A stretch of 32,375 bases of DNA, taken from assembly GCA_030833315.1 (NCBI GenBank), contig JAURHM010000038.1, positions 1 to 32,375 of the forward strand, written 5' to 3'. The notes beneath the pieces are model-generated. The model was not told the DNA's origin, made no database searches, and saw only the letters and a list, made by a program, of their open reading frames with translations. Numbering within the stretch: the first letter of the stretch is position 1; the number at the start of each line of letters is the position of its first letter. Positions 24,415-32,375 of this stretch are shown in pieces. This stretch comes from Burkholderiales bacterium (lineage in GTDB: Bacteria > Pseudomonadota > Gammaproteobacteria > Burkholderiales > SG8-41). The position numbers were made by a program, and so were the translations under genes.

Positions 24415-25330
24415 GACGCTGACCTCCTGCAACGGCCGTAACACCAGCCTGTTTCATCGCCCCAAGCACCAGTTCATGGCAATCCGGGGACAGCGTTGTC
24501 AGCGGCAAACGGATGCCGCCTTTCATCAAACCGAGCTGCTGCACCGCCCACTTGACCGGGATCGGGTTGGCCTCACAGAACAGATGGCGGTGCAGTCCGA
24601 GCAGGCGGTTGTTAAGTTCAACCGCCTTGGCTGCGTTGCCGCCGAGGGCCGCATCGCACATTTCGCGCATCTGACGGGGCGCCACATTGGAAGTCACCGA
24701 AATGACGCCGTCACCGCCCAGCAGCATCAACGCGATACCGGTGGCGTCATCGCCGCTGAACACGCGGAAAGACGCCGGCTTGCGGCGCAGCAGATCGGTG
24801 CCGCGGTCGAGATTGCCGGTTGCATCCTTGATACCGACGATGCCCGGCACCTGCGCCAGACGCAGCACGGTGTCATTCGACATATCGGCTACGGTGCGGC
24901 CTGGCACGTTATAAAGAATCTGCGGAATATCCACCGCTTCGGCGATAGCCTTGAAATGACGGTAAAGACCTTCCTGCGTCGGCTTGTTGTAATACGGCAC
25001 GACGGAAAGACTCATCATCGCGCCCGCACTCTTGGCGAATTTCGACAGTTCGATCGCTTCGCGGGTGGAATTGGCGCCGGTGCCGGCAATGACCGGAATA
25101 CGGTTTGCGGCATGGTTGACCGCGGTTTCAATCAGCAAACCGTGCTCTTCCACATCCACCGTCGGCGACTCTCCTGTGGTTCCGACAACAACGATGCCGT
25201 CGGTGCCTTCGGCAATATGCCAGTCGATCAGTTTGCGAAATGCGGCAAGGTCCAGACTGCCGTCCTCTTCCATCGGCGTGACAATTGCCACCAAGCTGCC
25301 GCGGACCAGCGCCAAGTCATTGTTTTTCAT
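24401..25330 (-). CDS. dapA: 4-hydroxy-tetrahydrodipicolinate synthase DapA
   Basis: A 309-residue TIM-barrel aldolase condensing pyruvate with aspartate semialdehyde in the lysine/diaminopimelate pathway. The GTTGESPT block (50-57) binds the semialdehyde and pyruvate, YNVPGRT (140-146) holds the catalytic Tyr, and the Schiff-base lysine is Lys168 in GIKDATG. The ATG at 25330 is chosen as the family-like start (the frame runs 17 codons further up). The C-terminus is somewhat longer than in E. coli (292), with a poorly conserved tail [13 protein letters not shown]. Its 3' end overlaps bamC. No Shine-Dalgarno is clear. Confidence 0.94.
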   Translation of the reverse strand: MKNNDLALVRGSLVAIVTPMEEDGSLDLAAFRKLIDWHIAEGTDGIVVVGTTGESPTVDVEEHGLLIETAVNHAANRIPVIAGTGANSTREAIELSKFAKSAGAMMSLSVVPYYNKPTQEGLYRHFKAIAEAVDIPQILYNVPGRTVADMSNDTVLRLAQVPGIVGIKDATGNLDRGTDLLRRKPASFRVFSGDDATGIALMLLGGDGVISVTSNVAPRQMREMCDAALGGNAAKAVELNNRLLGLHRHLFCEANPIPVKWAVQQLGLMKGGIRLPLTTLSPDCHELVLGAMKQAGVTAVAGGQRHAVA

Positions 25331-25464
25331 TGATAAATTATCATTAAATCGGGTAATCGGAATATTGTACCCGAAGCGCACGGTACAGGGATACCGGTTT
25401 GACCCCGGCAGGACGGGGCAATTCCCGATAGCGGCTGAAATTCCCAGGAAACCCCGGGGGAGCG

Positions 25465-26298
25465 CTAGCCGAAGCGGCCGGTAATGTAGTCTTCCGTCGC
25501 CTTGTTTTTGGGCTTGATGAAGATACCGTCGGTCGGCCCGACTTCGATCAGTTCACCCAGATACATGTACGCCGTGTAGTCGGACACGCGCGCCGCCTGC
25601 TGCATGTTATGGGTCACGATGGCGATCGTGAAATCCTTTTTCAGTTCAGTGATCAACTCCTCGATGCGCGCCGTCGAAATCGGATCCAGCGCCGAAGTTG
25701 GCTCGTCGAGCAGGATGACATCAGGTTTGACTGCTATGCAACGCGCGATGCACAAGCGCTGCTGCTGACCGCCCGAAAGACTCATGCCGCTCTGGTTGAG
25801 CTTATCCTTGACCTCGTCCCAAAGCGCGCCTTTGCGCAGCGCCCATTCCACACGCTCCTGCATCAGGCCGCGCGGCAGCTTTTCATGCATTGACACGCCA
25901 AAGGCGATGTTCTCGAAAATCGACATCGGGAACGGCGTCGGCTTCTGGAACACCATGCCGACGCGGGCCCGCAGGTCAATCAGATCGATGTCGCGGTCGA
26001 GCACATTGCGTCCATCCATCAGCAACTGCCCTTCAGCGCGCTGCTCCGGATACAGTTGGTACATGCGGTTGAAAGTACGCAGCAGCGTCGATTTGCCGCA
26101 GCCCGAGGGGCCGATGAAGGCAGTCACCCGGTTTTTGTAGATGTCGAGATTAATGTCTTTGAGCGCGTGGAACTTGCCGTAGTAGAAATTGAAATTCCTC
26201 GCCGAAATCTGGCAATGCTCGAGCGCCGGGTCGAGATTGCCGGAAATCGTAGACTGCTCGCGCCCCCGCGCCACTGCAAATGACATTGACGTGCTCAC
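25465..26298 (-). CDS. pstB: Phosphate ABC transporter ATP-binding protein PstB
   Basis: A 277-residue ATPase of the high-affinity phosphate importer. Walker A is GPSGCGKST (63-71), the signature [14 protein letters not shown] and Walker [14 protein letters not shown] follow, and [12 protein letters not shown] near the C-terminus is PstB-specific. The GTG at 26298 overlaps the pstA stop by 4 nt (GTGA) and has GAGGAAA about 9 nt before it, so it is preferred to ATG at 26286, whose spacing is too long. It is the last pst gene here: no phoU follows, and dapA begins 134 nt later. Confidence 0.96.
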   Translation of the reverse strand: MSTSMSFAVARGREQSTISGNLDPALEHCQISARNFNFYYGKFHALKDINLDIYKNRVTAFIGPSGCGKSTLLRTFNRMYQLYPEQRAEGQLLMDGRNVLDRDIDLIDLRARVGMVFQKPTPFPMSIFENIAFGVSMHEKLPRGLMQERVEWALRKGALWDEVKDKLNQSGMSLSGGQQQRLCIARCIAVKPDVILLDEPTSALDPISTARIEELITELKKDFTIAIVTHNMQQAARVSDYTAYMYLGELIEVGPTDGIFIKPKNKATEDYITGRFG

Positions 26299-27134
26299 CG
26301 TTTGATTTCCTCTTTGAACAGGACCCGGGCAATGATGTTCAGCGCCAGCACACCCATCGTGATCAGGAAAACGCCCGCCCAAGCGAGACGCTGCCAGTCG
26401 ACGAAAGGACTCATGGCGAATTTGAAAATGGTCACCGGCAGGTTCGCCATCGGCTCGAGCAGGTTGATTGTCCAGAACTGGTTGGACAGCGCGGTGAACA
26501 GCAGCGGCGCGGTTTCGCCGGCAATCCTCGCCACCGCCAGCAGCACGCCAGTGACGATCCCCGCCCTCGCGGCGCGCGCGGTGACCAGACAAATGACTTT
26601 CCACTTCTGTGCGCCGAGCGCAAAAGCCGCCTCGCGCAGGCTGTTGGGCACCAGTAGCAGCATGTTCTCGGTCGTGCGCACCACGACCGGAATCACCAGC
26701 AGCGCCAGGGCGACCACGCCCGCAATACCCGAGAAACCCTTCATCTGGATCACCAGGATGGCGTAGACAAACAGACCGATGACGATCGACGGCGCGGATA
26801 GCAGGATGTCGTTGATGAAACGCGTCACGGCACCCAGCCAGCCGCGCTGCCCGTACTCCGCCAGATAAATGCCGGCGAGGATGCCGATGGGCGTACCGAC
26901 AAAGGTCGCCAACCCGACCATCACCAGACTGCCGGCAATCGCATTGAGCAGACCGCCGTCGCCGCCAGGCGGCGGCGTCATTTTAGTGAACAGGTCCGGT
27001 GAAAGCCCGCCGACGCCGAGACGCAGCACCTCGAACAGGATCCACAGCAGCCAGAACAGGCCGAAGGCCATGGCTGTCATCGACAGCATCAGCGCCGTGC
27101 TGTTGATGAGTTTTCTTCGTGCGCGCAGATTCAT
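26295..27134 (-). CDS. pstA: Phosphate ABC transporter permease PstA
   Basis: A 279-residue inner-membrane permease with six hydrophobic segments, the first at about 15-38. The permease EAA loop is visible as [17 protein letters not shown] near residue 165, which contacts PstB. The proline/glycine-rich periplasmic loop after segment 1 ([17 protein letters not shown]) is typical of PstA. It follows pstC by 2 nt and overlaps pstB. Together with PstC it forms the phosphate channel. Confidence 0.95.
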   Translation of the reverse strand: MNLRARRKLINSTALMLSMTAMAFGLFWLLWILFEVLRLGVGGLSPDLFTKMTPPPGGDGGLLNAIAGSLVMVGLATFVGTPIGILAGIYLAEYGQRGWLGAVTRFINDILLSAPSIVIGLFVYAILVIQMKGFSGIAGVVALALLVIPVVVRTTENMLLLVPNSLREAAFALGAQKWKVICLVTARAARAGIVTGVLLAVARIAGETAPLLFTALSNQFWTINLLEPMANLPVTIFKFAMSPFVDWQRLAWAGVFLITMGVLALNIIARVLFKEEIKR

Positions 27135-27136
27135 GA

Positions 27137-28171
27137 TCAGGTCTTTGCGCCTTCGTGACGCGACAGCTTGACCAGCAGCAGCTTCGAGGCCGACAGCACG
27201 ATGAAGGTGATCAGAAAAAGGATCAGGCCAAGTTCGATCAGCGCTGCGGAATGCAGGCCGGTGCTCGCCTCCTGGAACTCGTTGGCCAGCGCCGAGGTGA
27301 TGCTGTTGCCCGGCGAAAACAGCGATGCGTTATTGAGGAAATTGGTATTGCCGATGACAAAGGTTACCGCCATGGTCTCGCCCAGAGCGCGCCCCAGTCC
27401 CAGCATGATGCCGCCGACGACGCCGACCTTGGTATAGGGCAGCACCACGCCCCAGACCACTTCCCAGGTGGTCGCCCCCAGACCGAAGGCGGATTCCTTG
27501 AGTAGCGACGGCGTCACCTCGAACACGTCGCGCATCACTGCTGCAATGAAGGGAATGATCATGATCGCCAGGATGACCCCGGCGCAAAGAATGCCGATGC
27601 CCAGCGACGGCCCGCTGAACAGATTGCCGATCACCGGAATCTTGCCCAGCGTGGCGGCAAGAAAGGGCTGCACGTATTCACCAAACAGCGGCGCAAACAC
27701 CAGCAGCCCCCACATGCCGTAAACAATGCTCGGAATGGCGGCCAGCAACTCGATTGCCGTACCCAGCGGACGGCGCAGCCACAGCGGCGACAATTCGGTC
27801 AGGAACAGCGCGATACCGAAACTCACCGGAACGGCAATTATCAAAGCGATCAGAGAGGTCACGATGGTGCCGTAAATCGGGATCAGCGCACCGAAACGGT
27901 CCATCGGCGGATTCCACTCCGCAGTCCACAAGTACGACAGTCCGAATTTCTCGATGGACGGCCAGGCGCTGACAAACAGCGAGATGATGATGCCGGCGAG
28001 GGTCACCAGCGTCAGCACCGCAAACGCCCGGGTCAGGTTGAAAAAAAGCGTGTCGCCGAAGCGGTTGCTTTTGCCTGCGGCATTTGGCCCCGGCGTCTGT
28101 TGTTTTCTGGTTTTGTCGGCGCTGTCGCTTGTCACGGAAAATGCCGGGCTCACTGCGGTGGCGTCCATCAT
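27137..28171 (-). CDS. pstC: Phosphate ABC transporter permease PstC
   Basis: A 344-residue permease. A polar N-terminal extension of about 40 residues (rich in Ser, Thr and Lys) comes before the first membrane segment, which is at about 47-70. Family blocks include [34 protein letters not shown] and the EAA loop [16 protein letters not shown]. The start may be M1 or M2. It follows pstS after an 81-nt gap with a terminator-like hairpin, which probably lowers permease expression relative to the binding protein. Confidence 0.95.
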   Translation of the reverse strand: MMDATAVSPAFSVTSDSADKTRKQQTPGPNAAGKSNRFGDTLFFNLTRAFAVLTLVTLAGIIISLFVSAWPSIEKFGLSYLWTAEWNPPMDRFGALIPIYGTIVTSLIALIIAVPVSFGIALFLTELSPLWLRRPLGTAIELLAAIPSIVYGMWGLLVFAPLFGEYVQPFLAATLGKIPVIGNLFSGPSLGIGILCAGVILAIMIIPFIAAVMRDVFEVTPSLLKESAFGLGATTWEVVWGVVLPYTKVGVVGGIMLGLGRALGETMAVTFVIGNTNFLNNASLFSPGNSITSALANEFQEASTGLHSAALIELGLILFLITFIVLSASKLLLVKLSRHEGAKT

Positions 28172-28189
28172 AGTCCTTTTGGGAGAGCC

Positions 28190-28227
28190 AAAAAAGCGGC
28201 ACCGACGTCATCACGCATGGTGCCGCT
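28190..28227 (-). terminator. Hairpin with T-run between pstS and pstC (attenuator-like)
   Basis: On the minus strand AGCGGCACC...GGTGCCGCT forms a 9-bp stem (28195-28203 with 28219-28227, 15-nt loop), followed by TTTTT. It lies 26 nt after the pstS stop. A partial terminator or 3'-end stabiliser would explain the excess of binding protein over permease typical of such operons. Confidence 0.75.
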
Positions 28228-28252
28228 CACAAATGCGCCCTTGAATGGCTCT

Positions 28253-29299
28253 TTACTTTGCCGGCCAGAGTGCCTTGCCCGAACCATCCTTGACGTTCGC
28301 CGCCCAGGTGGCGCCGATCAGCTTGACCACGCTGTCCGGCATCGGCACGTATTCCAGTTCAGTCGCCTGCTGGTCGCCGTTCTTGAAGGCCCAGTCAAAG
28401 AATTTCAGCGTTTCCACGCCCTGCGCCGGCTTGTGCTGCACCTTGTGCAGCAGGATGAAGGTCGCTCCGGTGATCGGCCACGACGCCTTTCCCGGCTGGT
28501 TGGTGAGGATTTCGTAAAAAGCCGACTTGCTCCAGTCCGCGCCTGCCGCCGCCGCCTTGAATGCGAGGTCATCGGGCTGCACAAACACCTTGTCGGCATT
28601 CTGCAGCTGGGCATGTGCGATCTTGTTTTGTTTGGCGTAGGCAAATTCGACGTAACCGATTGCGCCGGCAACCCGCTGGACAAAGGCCGACACGCCTTCA
28701 TTGCCCTTGCCGCCGAGCCCCAGCGGCCACTGCACCGCGGTGCCTTCACCGACCTTCTGCTTCCATTCACCGCTGACTTTCGACAGGTAATTGGTGAACA
28801 GGAAGGTCGTTCCGGAACCGTCGGCGCGACGCACCACGGCGACATCCTGCGCCATCAGCGGCAGGCCGGGATTCAGGTCGGTAATCGCCTTGTCATTCCA
28901 TTTGGTGATTTTGCCGAGATAGATGTTGGCCAGGACTTCGCCGGTCAGCTTCAGATCACCCGGCTTGATGCCCGGGATATTCACCACCGGCACCACGCCA
29001 CCCATCACCGTGGGGAACTGGATCATGCCGTTTTTTTCCAGATCTTCCGGTTTCAGCGGCATGTCAGAAGCGCCGAAGTCGACGGTTTTGGCCATGATCT
29101 GCTTGATGCCGCCGCCCGAACCGATGGACTGGTAATTCAGTTTGTGTCCGGTCGCCTTCTGGTAGGCGTCGGCCCATTTCGAATAAATCGGCGCCGGGAA
29201 CGTGGCGCCGGCACCGGTGATTTCCGCGGCTGCAGCAGCAGTCACGACGCCGATAGCGGCAACAGCCGCCATCACATTGATTTTATTGAATAATTTCAT
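28253..29299 (-). CDS. pstS: Phosphate-binding periplasmic protein PstS
   Basis: A 348-residue periplasmic receptor that captures inorganic phosphate. The signal peptide spans about residues 1-25 (cleavage after AAAAA). Phosphate-contact motifs are [12 protein letters not shown] (28-39), SGGG (61-64), FGASDMPL and RADGSGTT near 165. The ATG at 29299 is preferred over upstream in-frame ATGs at 29338 and 29320 because AGGAG lies about 10 nt upstream and the signal peptide begins there. It is the first gene of the pst operon, under a Pho box. Confidence 0.96.
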   Translation of the reverse strand: MKLFNKINVMAAVAAIGVVTAAAAAEITGAGATFPAPIYSKWADAYQKATGHKLNYQSIGSGGGIKQIMAKTVDFGASDMPLKPEDLEKNGMIQFPTVMGGVVPVVNIPGIKPGDLKLTGEVLANIYLGKITKWNDKAITDLNPGLPLMAQDVAVVRRADGSGTTFLFTNYLSKVSGEWKQKVGEGTAVQWPLGLGGKGNEGVSAFVQRVAGAIGYVEFAYAKQNKIAHAQLQNADKVFVQPDDLAFKAAAAGADWSKSAFYEILTNQPGKASWPITGATFILLHKVQHKPAQGVETLKFFDWAFKNGDQQATELEYVPMPDSVVKLIGATWAANVKDGSGKALWPAK

Positions 29300-29355
29300 A
29301 CGCTCTTTCTCCTGTGACATTCTTGTTTCGTCGGTCATTGCTGAGTGATGCGTAG

Positions 29356-29389
29356 ATGTTAGTCGCGCACCGTTACAGCTTTATGACAG
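29356..29389 (-). promoter_or_regulatory. Pho box and -10 of the pst promoter
   Basis: On the minus strand CTGTCATAAAGCTGTAAC (29389-29372) is a near-perfect PhoB box: two 7-nt direct repeats with a 4-nt spacer. TAACAT (29361-29356) lies 10 nt further, at the distance of a PhoB-activated -10. Transcription would begin about 50 nt before the pstS ATG. The box begins only 18 nt past the acr3 stop codon. Confidence 0.9.
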
Positions 29390-29407
29390 GAGAAAAACGA
29401 GTCAGCT

Positions 29408-30436
29408 TCAGGACTGGGCGCCACGCTCATACCAGCCGCGGCTGGAGTTGACGACCCGGACCACCAGCAGCATCACCGGGACTTCGATCAGTACGCCAAC
29501 AACGGTCGCCAGCGCCGCACCGGATTCGAAACCGAAGAGGCTGATCGCCGCCGCCACGGCCAGCTCGAAAAAATTGGAGGCGCCGATCAGCGCCGAGGGA
29601 CAGGCGACACTGTGTTTCTCCCCCAGCCGGCGGTTGAGCCAGTAGGCCAGCCCCGAGTTGAACAGCACCTGGATCAGGATCGGCACCGCGAGAAGTGCAA
29701 TGACCAGCGGCTGCGCCAGAATCGCCGTGCCCTGAAAACCGAACAGCAGCACCAGCATCAGCAGCAGCGCAATCACCGACCAGGGCTGCAGGCGCGACAG
29801 CAGCCCGTCCAGCGCAGGCTGACCGCCCGCCAGCGCCTGTCGCCGCCACAGTTGGGCCAGCGCCAGCGGGACGACGATATACAGCGCCACCGACATCAGC
29901 AGCGTGTCCCAGGGCACACTGATCGATGCGACACCCAGCAGCAGTGCGACGATGGGCGCGAAAGCAATGACCATGATGACGTCGTTCAGCGCCACCTGCG
30001 ACAGCGTGAAATAAGGGTCACCGCCGGTCAGGCGGCTCCACACAAAGACCATCGCGGTGCAAGGCGCCGCGGCGAGCAGAATCAGCCCGGCGACGTAACT
30101 GTCGAGCTGTTCGGCCGGCAGCAACGGCGCAAACAGGTGACGCACAAAAATCCAGCCGAGCAGCGCCATCGAAAACGGTTTGACCGCCCAGTTGATGAAC
30201 AGCGTCACGCCGATGCCGCGCCAGTGCGAGCGTACCTGCCCGAGTGCGGCAAAGTCGATGCGCAACAGCATCGGGATGATCATCACCCAGATCAGCAGGC
30301 CGACCGGCAGATTGACCTGCGCGTATTCAATTCGGCCAATCGCCTGGAACAACCCCGGAAACAGCTGCCCCAGCGCCACGCCGGCAACAATGCACAAAAA
30401 CACCCACAACGTCAGCCAGCGTTCGAACAGATTCAT
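29408..30436 (-). CDS. acr3: Arsenite efflux permease Acr3
   Basis: A 342-residue membrane protein of the Acr3 (BASS superfamily) arsenite exporters with about ten hydrophobic spans. The essential cysteine is Cys126 in LAAAPCTAMVFVWS. The late block GASNFFELAVAAAISLFG, containing a conserved Glu, is also typical. It is not the unrelated ArsB type. The ATG at 30436 overlaps the arsC stop (ATGA), so it is coupled to arsC. It ends 18 nt before the Pho box of pstS, with no terminator in between that I can see. Confidence 0.94.
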   Translation of the reverse strand: MNLFERWLTLWVFLCIVAGVALGQLFPGLFQAIGRIEYAQVNLPVGLLIWVMIIPMLLRIDFAALGQVRSHWRGIGVTLFINWAVKPFSMALLGWIFVRHLFAPLLPAEQLDSYVAGLILLAAAPCTAMVFVWSRLTGGDPYFTLSQVALNDVIMVIAFAPIVALLLGVASISVPWDTLLMSVALYIVVPLALAQLWRRQALAGGQPALDGLLSRLQPWSVIALLLMLVLLFGFQGTAILAQPLVIALLAVPILIQVLFNSGLAYWLNRRLGEKHSVACPSALIGASNFFELAVAAAISLFGFESGAALATVVGVLIEVPVMLLVVRVVNSSRGWYERGAQS

Positions 30437-30939
30437 GCGTGCGGATCCGCGCCGATGCCGCTCAGGCTTTTCTGCAAAGTCATCTTGTCGAGACTGGCCA
30501 GCGGCAGATGGATGAACATGTTGAGCCGGCTCGCCAGCTGCGTATACGCGGTCAGGAAGGCCTTGCGCCGCTCGTCTTCGCTGCCGGTGGCGGCCGCAGG
30601 ATCGGGAATCCCCCAGTGCGCAGTCATCGGATGACCGAGCCATACCGGACAGACCTCGCCGGCGGCGTTGTCACAGACCGTGAAAATGAAATCGAACTGC
30701 GGTGCGCCGGCCTGTGCAAACTCATCCCAGCTCTTGCTGCGCAGTCCTTCAACCGGCAGCCCCTTCTGCCGCAGCAGTTCCAGCGCCAGCGGATGCGGCT
30801 CACCCTTGGGATGACTTCCCGCGCTCCAGGCGCGAAAACGCCCCGCTCCCATGCTGTTGAGCAGCGCCTCTCCGAGTATGCTGCGCGCCGAATTGCCCGT
30901 GCACAGAAACAGCACGTTGTAGGTTTTTGCTTCCGTCAT
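30433..30939 (-). CDS. arsC: Arsenate reductase ArsC (LMW-PTP / thioredoxin type)
   Basis: A 168-residue arsenate reductase of the low-molecular-weight phosphatase fold. The P-loop CTGNSAR (Cys13 to Arg19) binds arsenate. Two more cysteines, Cys89 and Cys97 (FTVCDNAAGEVCPVW), can relay the disulfide, as in the thioredoxin-linked enzyme of Gram-positives, and Asp113 in IPDP is the general acid. The family member normally has Cys82 and Cys89, so here the pair is spaced one residue wider. It overlaps acr3 by 4 nt and follows arsR by 31 nt. It reduces As(V) to As(III) in the cytoplasm for export by Acr3. Confidence 0.93.
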   Translation of the reverse strand: MTEAKTYNVLFLCTGNSARSILGEALLNSMGAGRFRAWSAGSHPKGEPHPLALELLRQKGLPVEGLRSKSWDEFAQAGAPQFDFIFTVCDNAAGEVCPVWLGHPMTAHWGIPDPAAATGSEDERRKAFLTAYTQLASRLNMFIHLPLASLDKMTLQKSLSGIGADPHA

Positions 30940-30970
30940 TGTTGTTTCCCCGTTTTACTTGCCACTGGAA

Positions 30971-31309
30971 TCAGTTCGCTGTTTCAGCCGCCGCCGGAAC
31001 CGCAGCGCACTCCGGCAGGTAGGAATTGCCGCCACAGCAGTTTTCAGTCAGGTAATTCACCAGCTTCAGTGCATTGCCGAAATTGGCTGTATAGATGACA
31101 TAGCGGCCCTCCTGACGCGAGATGGCGAGGCCGGCATGGCTGAGTTCTTTCAGATGAAAAGACAGCGTCGCCGGCGGCAAATGCAGCCGCTCGGCGATGA
31201 CACCGGCCGCAAGGCCTTCGTGACCGGCAGCAACCAGCAGGCGGTAGATGGCGAGGCGCGATTCATGCGCCAGCGCACCCAAGGCAGTCACGGCATCTTT
31301 ATTTTTCAT
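30971..31309 (-). CDS. arsR: ArsR-type arsenic-responsive repressor
   Basis: A 112-residue SmtB/ArsR winged-helix repressor. The recognition helix region is LPPATLSFHLKELSHAGL (44-61). There is no ELCVCDL metal box in the alpha3 helix; instead a C-terminal CC-x8-C group (Cys91, Cys92, Cys101 in NCCGGNSYLPEC) is present, resembling the arsenite site described for the Acidithiobacillus ferrooxidans repressor. The ATG at 31309 lies inside the operator and has no Shine-Dalgarno, so translation may be leaderless. First gene of the arsR-arsC-acr3 operon. Confidence 0.93.
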   Translation of the reverse strand: MKNKDAVTALGALAHESRLAIYRLLVAAGHEGLAAGVIAERLHLPPATLSFHLKELSHAGLAISRQEGRYVIYTANFGNALKLVNYLTENCCGGNSYLPECAAVPAAAETAN

Positions 31310-31345
31310 ATTTCCAATAATATGGAAATATTAAAAACCCGTCAA
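31308..31345 (-). promoter_or_regulatory. ars promoter and palindromic ArsR operator
   Basis: The palindrome ATATTTCCA (31308-31316) and TGGAAATAT (31323-31331) is separated by 6 nt. On the minus strand TTGACG (31345-31340), 17 nt, then TATTAT (31322-31317) form a strong sigma70 promoter, and the -10 exactly fills the palindrome's centre. Repressor binding would block it fully. The start codon at 31309 lies about 7 nt past the -10. Confidence 0.85.
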
Positions 31346-31375
31346 TTAAAAATTAATTCATAAAAAAACAATTAG

Positions 31376-32374
31376 TTACTTGGATTCCGCCTGAACAGCC
31401 TGGGCGATCTTTTTCGCCAGCTGAGTGACTGGCCCGCGCGATTTTCCTTCGACCATCACACGAATCACCGGCTCGGTACCGGAGGGTCGCAGCAGCACGC
31501 GCCCGGCATTGCCCAGCGTTTTTTCAGCTGCGGTTACCGCCTTCTGCACGGCCGGTGCGGCAACGATGTCGCGCGCCGAGCCGCCGGCCAGCCGCACATT
31601 CACCAGCACCTGCGGATAAAGATTGAAATCAACAGCTTGGTCCAGCGTTTTGTCCGCAGCGATCAGCGCCTGCAGCACCTGCAAGGCCGACACGATGGCA
31701 TCACCCGTGGTGTGCTGGTCGAGGCAGATCAGATGCCCTGAATTCTCACCGCCGATCTGCCAGCCGCGTTTGTGCAGCATCTCCAGCACATAACGGTCAC
31801 CGACCTTGGCGCGCTCGAAGGGAATTTTCAGTTTCGCCAGCGCCTGCGCCATCGCCAGATTGGTCATCTGCGTGCCGACCACGCCGCCGCGCAACTGGCG
31901 TGCGCGCTTGCGATGCGAAGCGATCACATAAAGCAGTTCATCGCCGTCGTAAATGCGCCCTTTGGCATCGGCCATGATCAGGCGGTCGCCGTCGCCGTCG
32001 AGCGCGATGCCGATGTCGGCCTTTGATCGCTTGACCGCACGCTGCAGCGACTCGGCGTGTGTTGCACCCACGCCCTTGTTGATATTAAAGCCGTCCGGCT
32101 GCGCACCAACCGTCACCACATCGGCGCCGAGTTCATGAAACACCGGCGGCGCAATGTGATACCCGGCGCCGTGCGCACAATCCACCGCAATACGCAGACC
32201 ATGCAGGTCGAGATTCGCCGGGAAGGTGCTCTTGCAGAATTCAATATAGCGGCCCGCGGCATCATCCATGCGCCGCGCCTTACCCAGTCCGGCCGAGGAT
32301 TTGCACTTCAGCGGCTGGCCCAGCGCGGCTTCGATCGCCGACTCTGTGGCATCAGCCAGCTTGTTGCCGTCAGC
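31376..32374 (-). CDS. glmM: Phosphoglucosamine mutase GlmM (5' end outside the window)
   Basis: Converts glucosamine-6-phosphate to glucosamine-1-phosphate for peptidoglycan and lipopolysaccharide precursors. The window holds the C-terminal 332 or so residues of an expected 445-450; the catalytic serine region is beyond the right edge. Visible blocks are ALDGDGDRLIM (metal loop), GGENSGH (sugar-binding loop) and RPSGTEPVIRVMVEG (phosphate-binding loop in domain 4). The open frame continues to the edge through KSSAGLGKARRM, typical of GlmM. An internal ATG at 32269 is not the start. AT-rich DNA without a clear hairpin separates it from the ars promoter. Confidence 0.95.
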   Translation of the reverse strand, partial: ADGNKLADATESAIEAALGQPLKCKSSAGLGKARRMDDAAGRYIEFCKSTFPANLDLHGLRIAVDCAHGAGYHIAPPVFHELGADVVTVGAQPDGFNINKGVGATHAESLQRAVKRSKADIGIALDGDGDRLIMADAKGRIYDGDELLYVIASHRKRARQLRGGVVGTQMTNLAMAQALAKLKIPFERAKVGDRYVLEMLHKRGWQIGGENSGHLICLDQHTTGDAIVSALQVLQALIAADKTLDQAVDFNLYPQVLVNVRLAGGSARDIVAAPAVQKAVTAAEKTLGNAGRVLLRPSGTEPVIRVMVEGKSRGPVTQLAKKIAQAVQAESK

Positions 32375-32375
32375 G

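Noticed and set aside
25403-25418. CCCCG/CGGGG hairpin after pstB as a terminator
   Set aside because: Five-base stem and no T-run on the minus strand.
28100-29293. A 397-codon open frame on the + strand opposite pstS
   Set aside because: Antisense to pstS; composition is of the shadow type.
1-32375. CRISPR arrays, tRNA or rRNA genes, insertion sequences, toxin-antitoxin or defence genes
   Set aside because: No regularly spaced repeats, transposase motifs, integrase motifs or tRNA-like cloverleaf ends were found on reading both strands.

Overview
The window looks like chromosomal core sequence from a betaproteobacterium. The evidence is the high-GC coding style, a Bug-family (TctC-like) periplasmic receptor, an IscR-controlled cysE-iscR-iscS locus, the dapA-bamC pair, and MutS, SlyD, SuhB, TrmJ and RoxA-type proteins. 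The genus is not recognised. I see no rRNA, tRNA, CRISPR array, insertion sequence or prophage.

Layout. Positions 1-1850 (+): an alpha/beta-hydrolase lipoprotein and serB. Positions 1850-4440 (-): a possible small membrane protein in an AT-rich patch, a YdjM-like membrane protein, and an orphan Bug receptor followed by a clear terminator. Positions 4529-13561 (-): the main feature, an 11-gene Fe-S cluster assembly locus in the order cysE, iscR, iscS/nifS, iscA-type carrier, sufB, sufC, sufD, sufS, sufU, nfu, Rieske ferredoxin. The sufBCDS genes are joined by 4-nt start/stop overlaps. IscR type-1-like sites lie before cysE and before iscR. Positions 13669-15292: trmJ (-) and suhB (+), divergent. 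Positions 15312-16007: a TPR lipoprotein (-). Positions 16163-16482: a degenerate patch ending in an MscS-type channel tail. Positions 16592-19186: mutS (+).

Positions 19264-20195 (-): slyD preceded by a bcp peroxiredoxin gene broken by at least three frameshifts. Positions 20332-22381 (+): a RoxA-type JmjC/cupin oxygenase, an unrecognised protein and an Ala/Pro-rich small lipoprotein, ending at a strong bidirectional terminator. Positions 22443-25330 (-): dapA, bamC and an MBL-fold hydrolase. Positions 25465-29299 (-): pstSCAB with a near-perfect Pho box. Positions 29408-31309 (-): arsR-arsC-acr3 behind a palindromic operator that encloses the -10 element. Positions 31376-32374 (-): the C-terminal part of glmM, cut by the window edge.

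How the parts work together. The Fe-S locus mixes ISC-type parts (IscR, IscS, A-type carrier) with a SUF core (SufBCDS) and a SufU-type protein. It also carries Nfu, a Rieske protein and a serine acetyltransferase that could supply cysteine. No hscBA, ISC-type fdx or classical iscU is present in the window. The ars and pst operons are adjacent and in the same direction: arsenate enters through phosphate transporters, is reduced by ArsC, and is exported as arsenite by Acr3. No wholly new system is evident. The points most worth a second look are the hybrid Fe-S operon, the ars-pst junction, the possibly leaderless arsR, and the two decayed genes.
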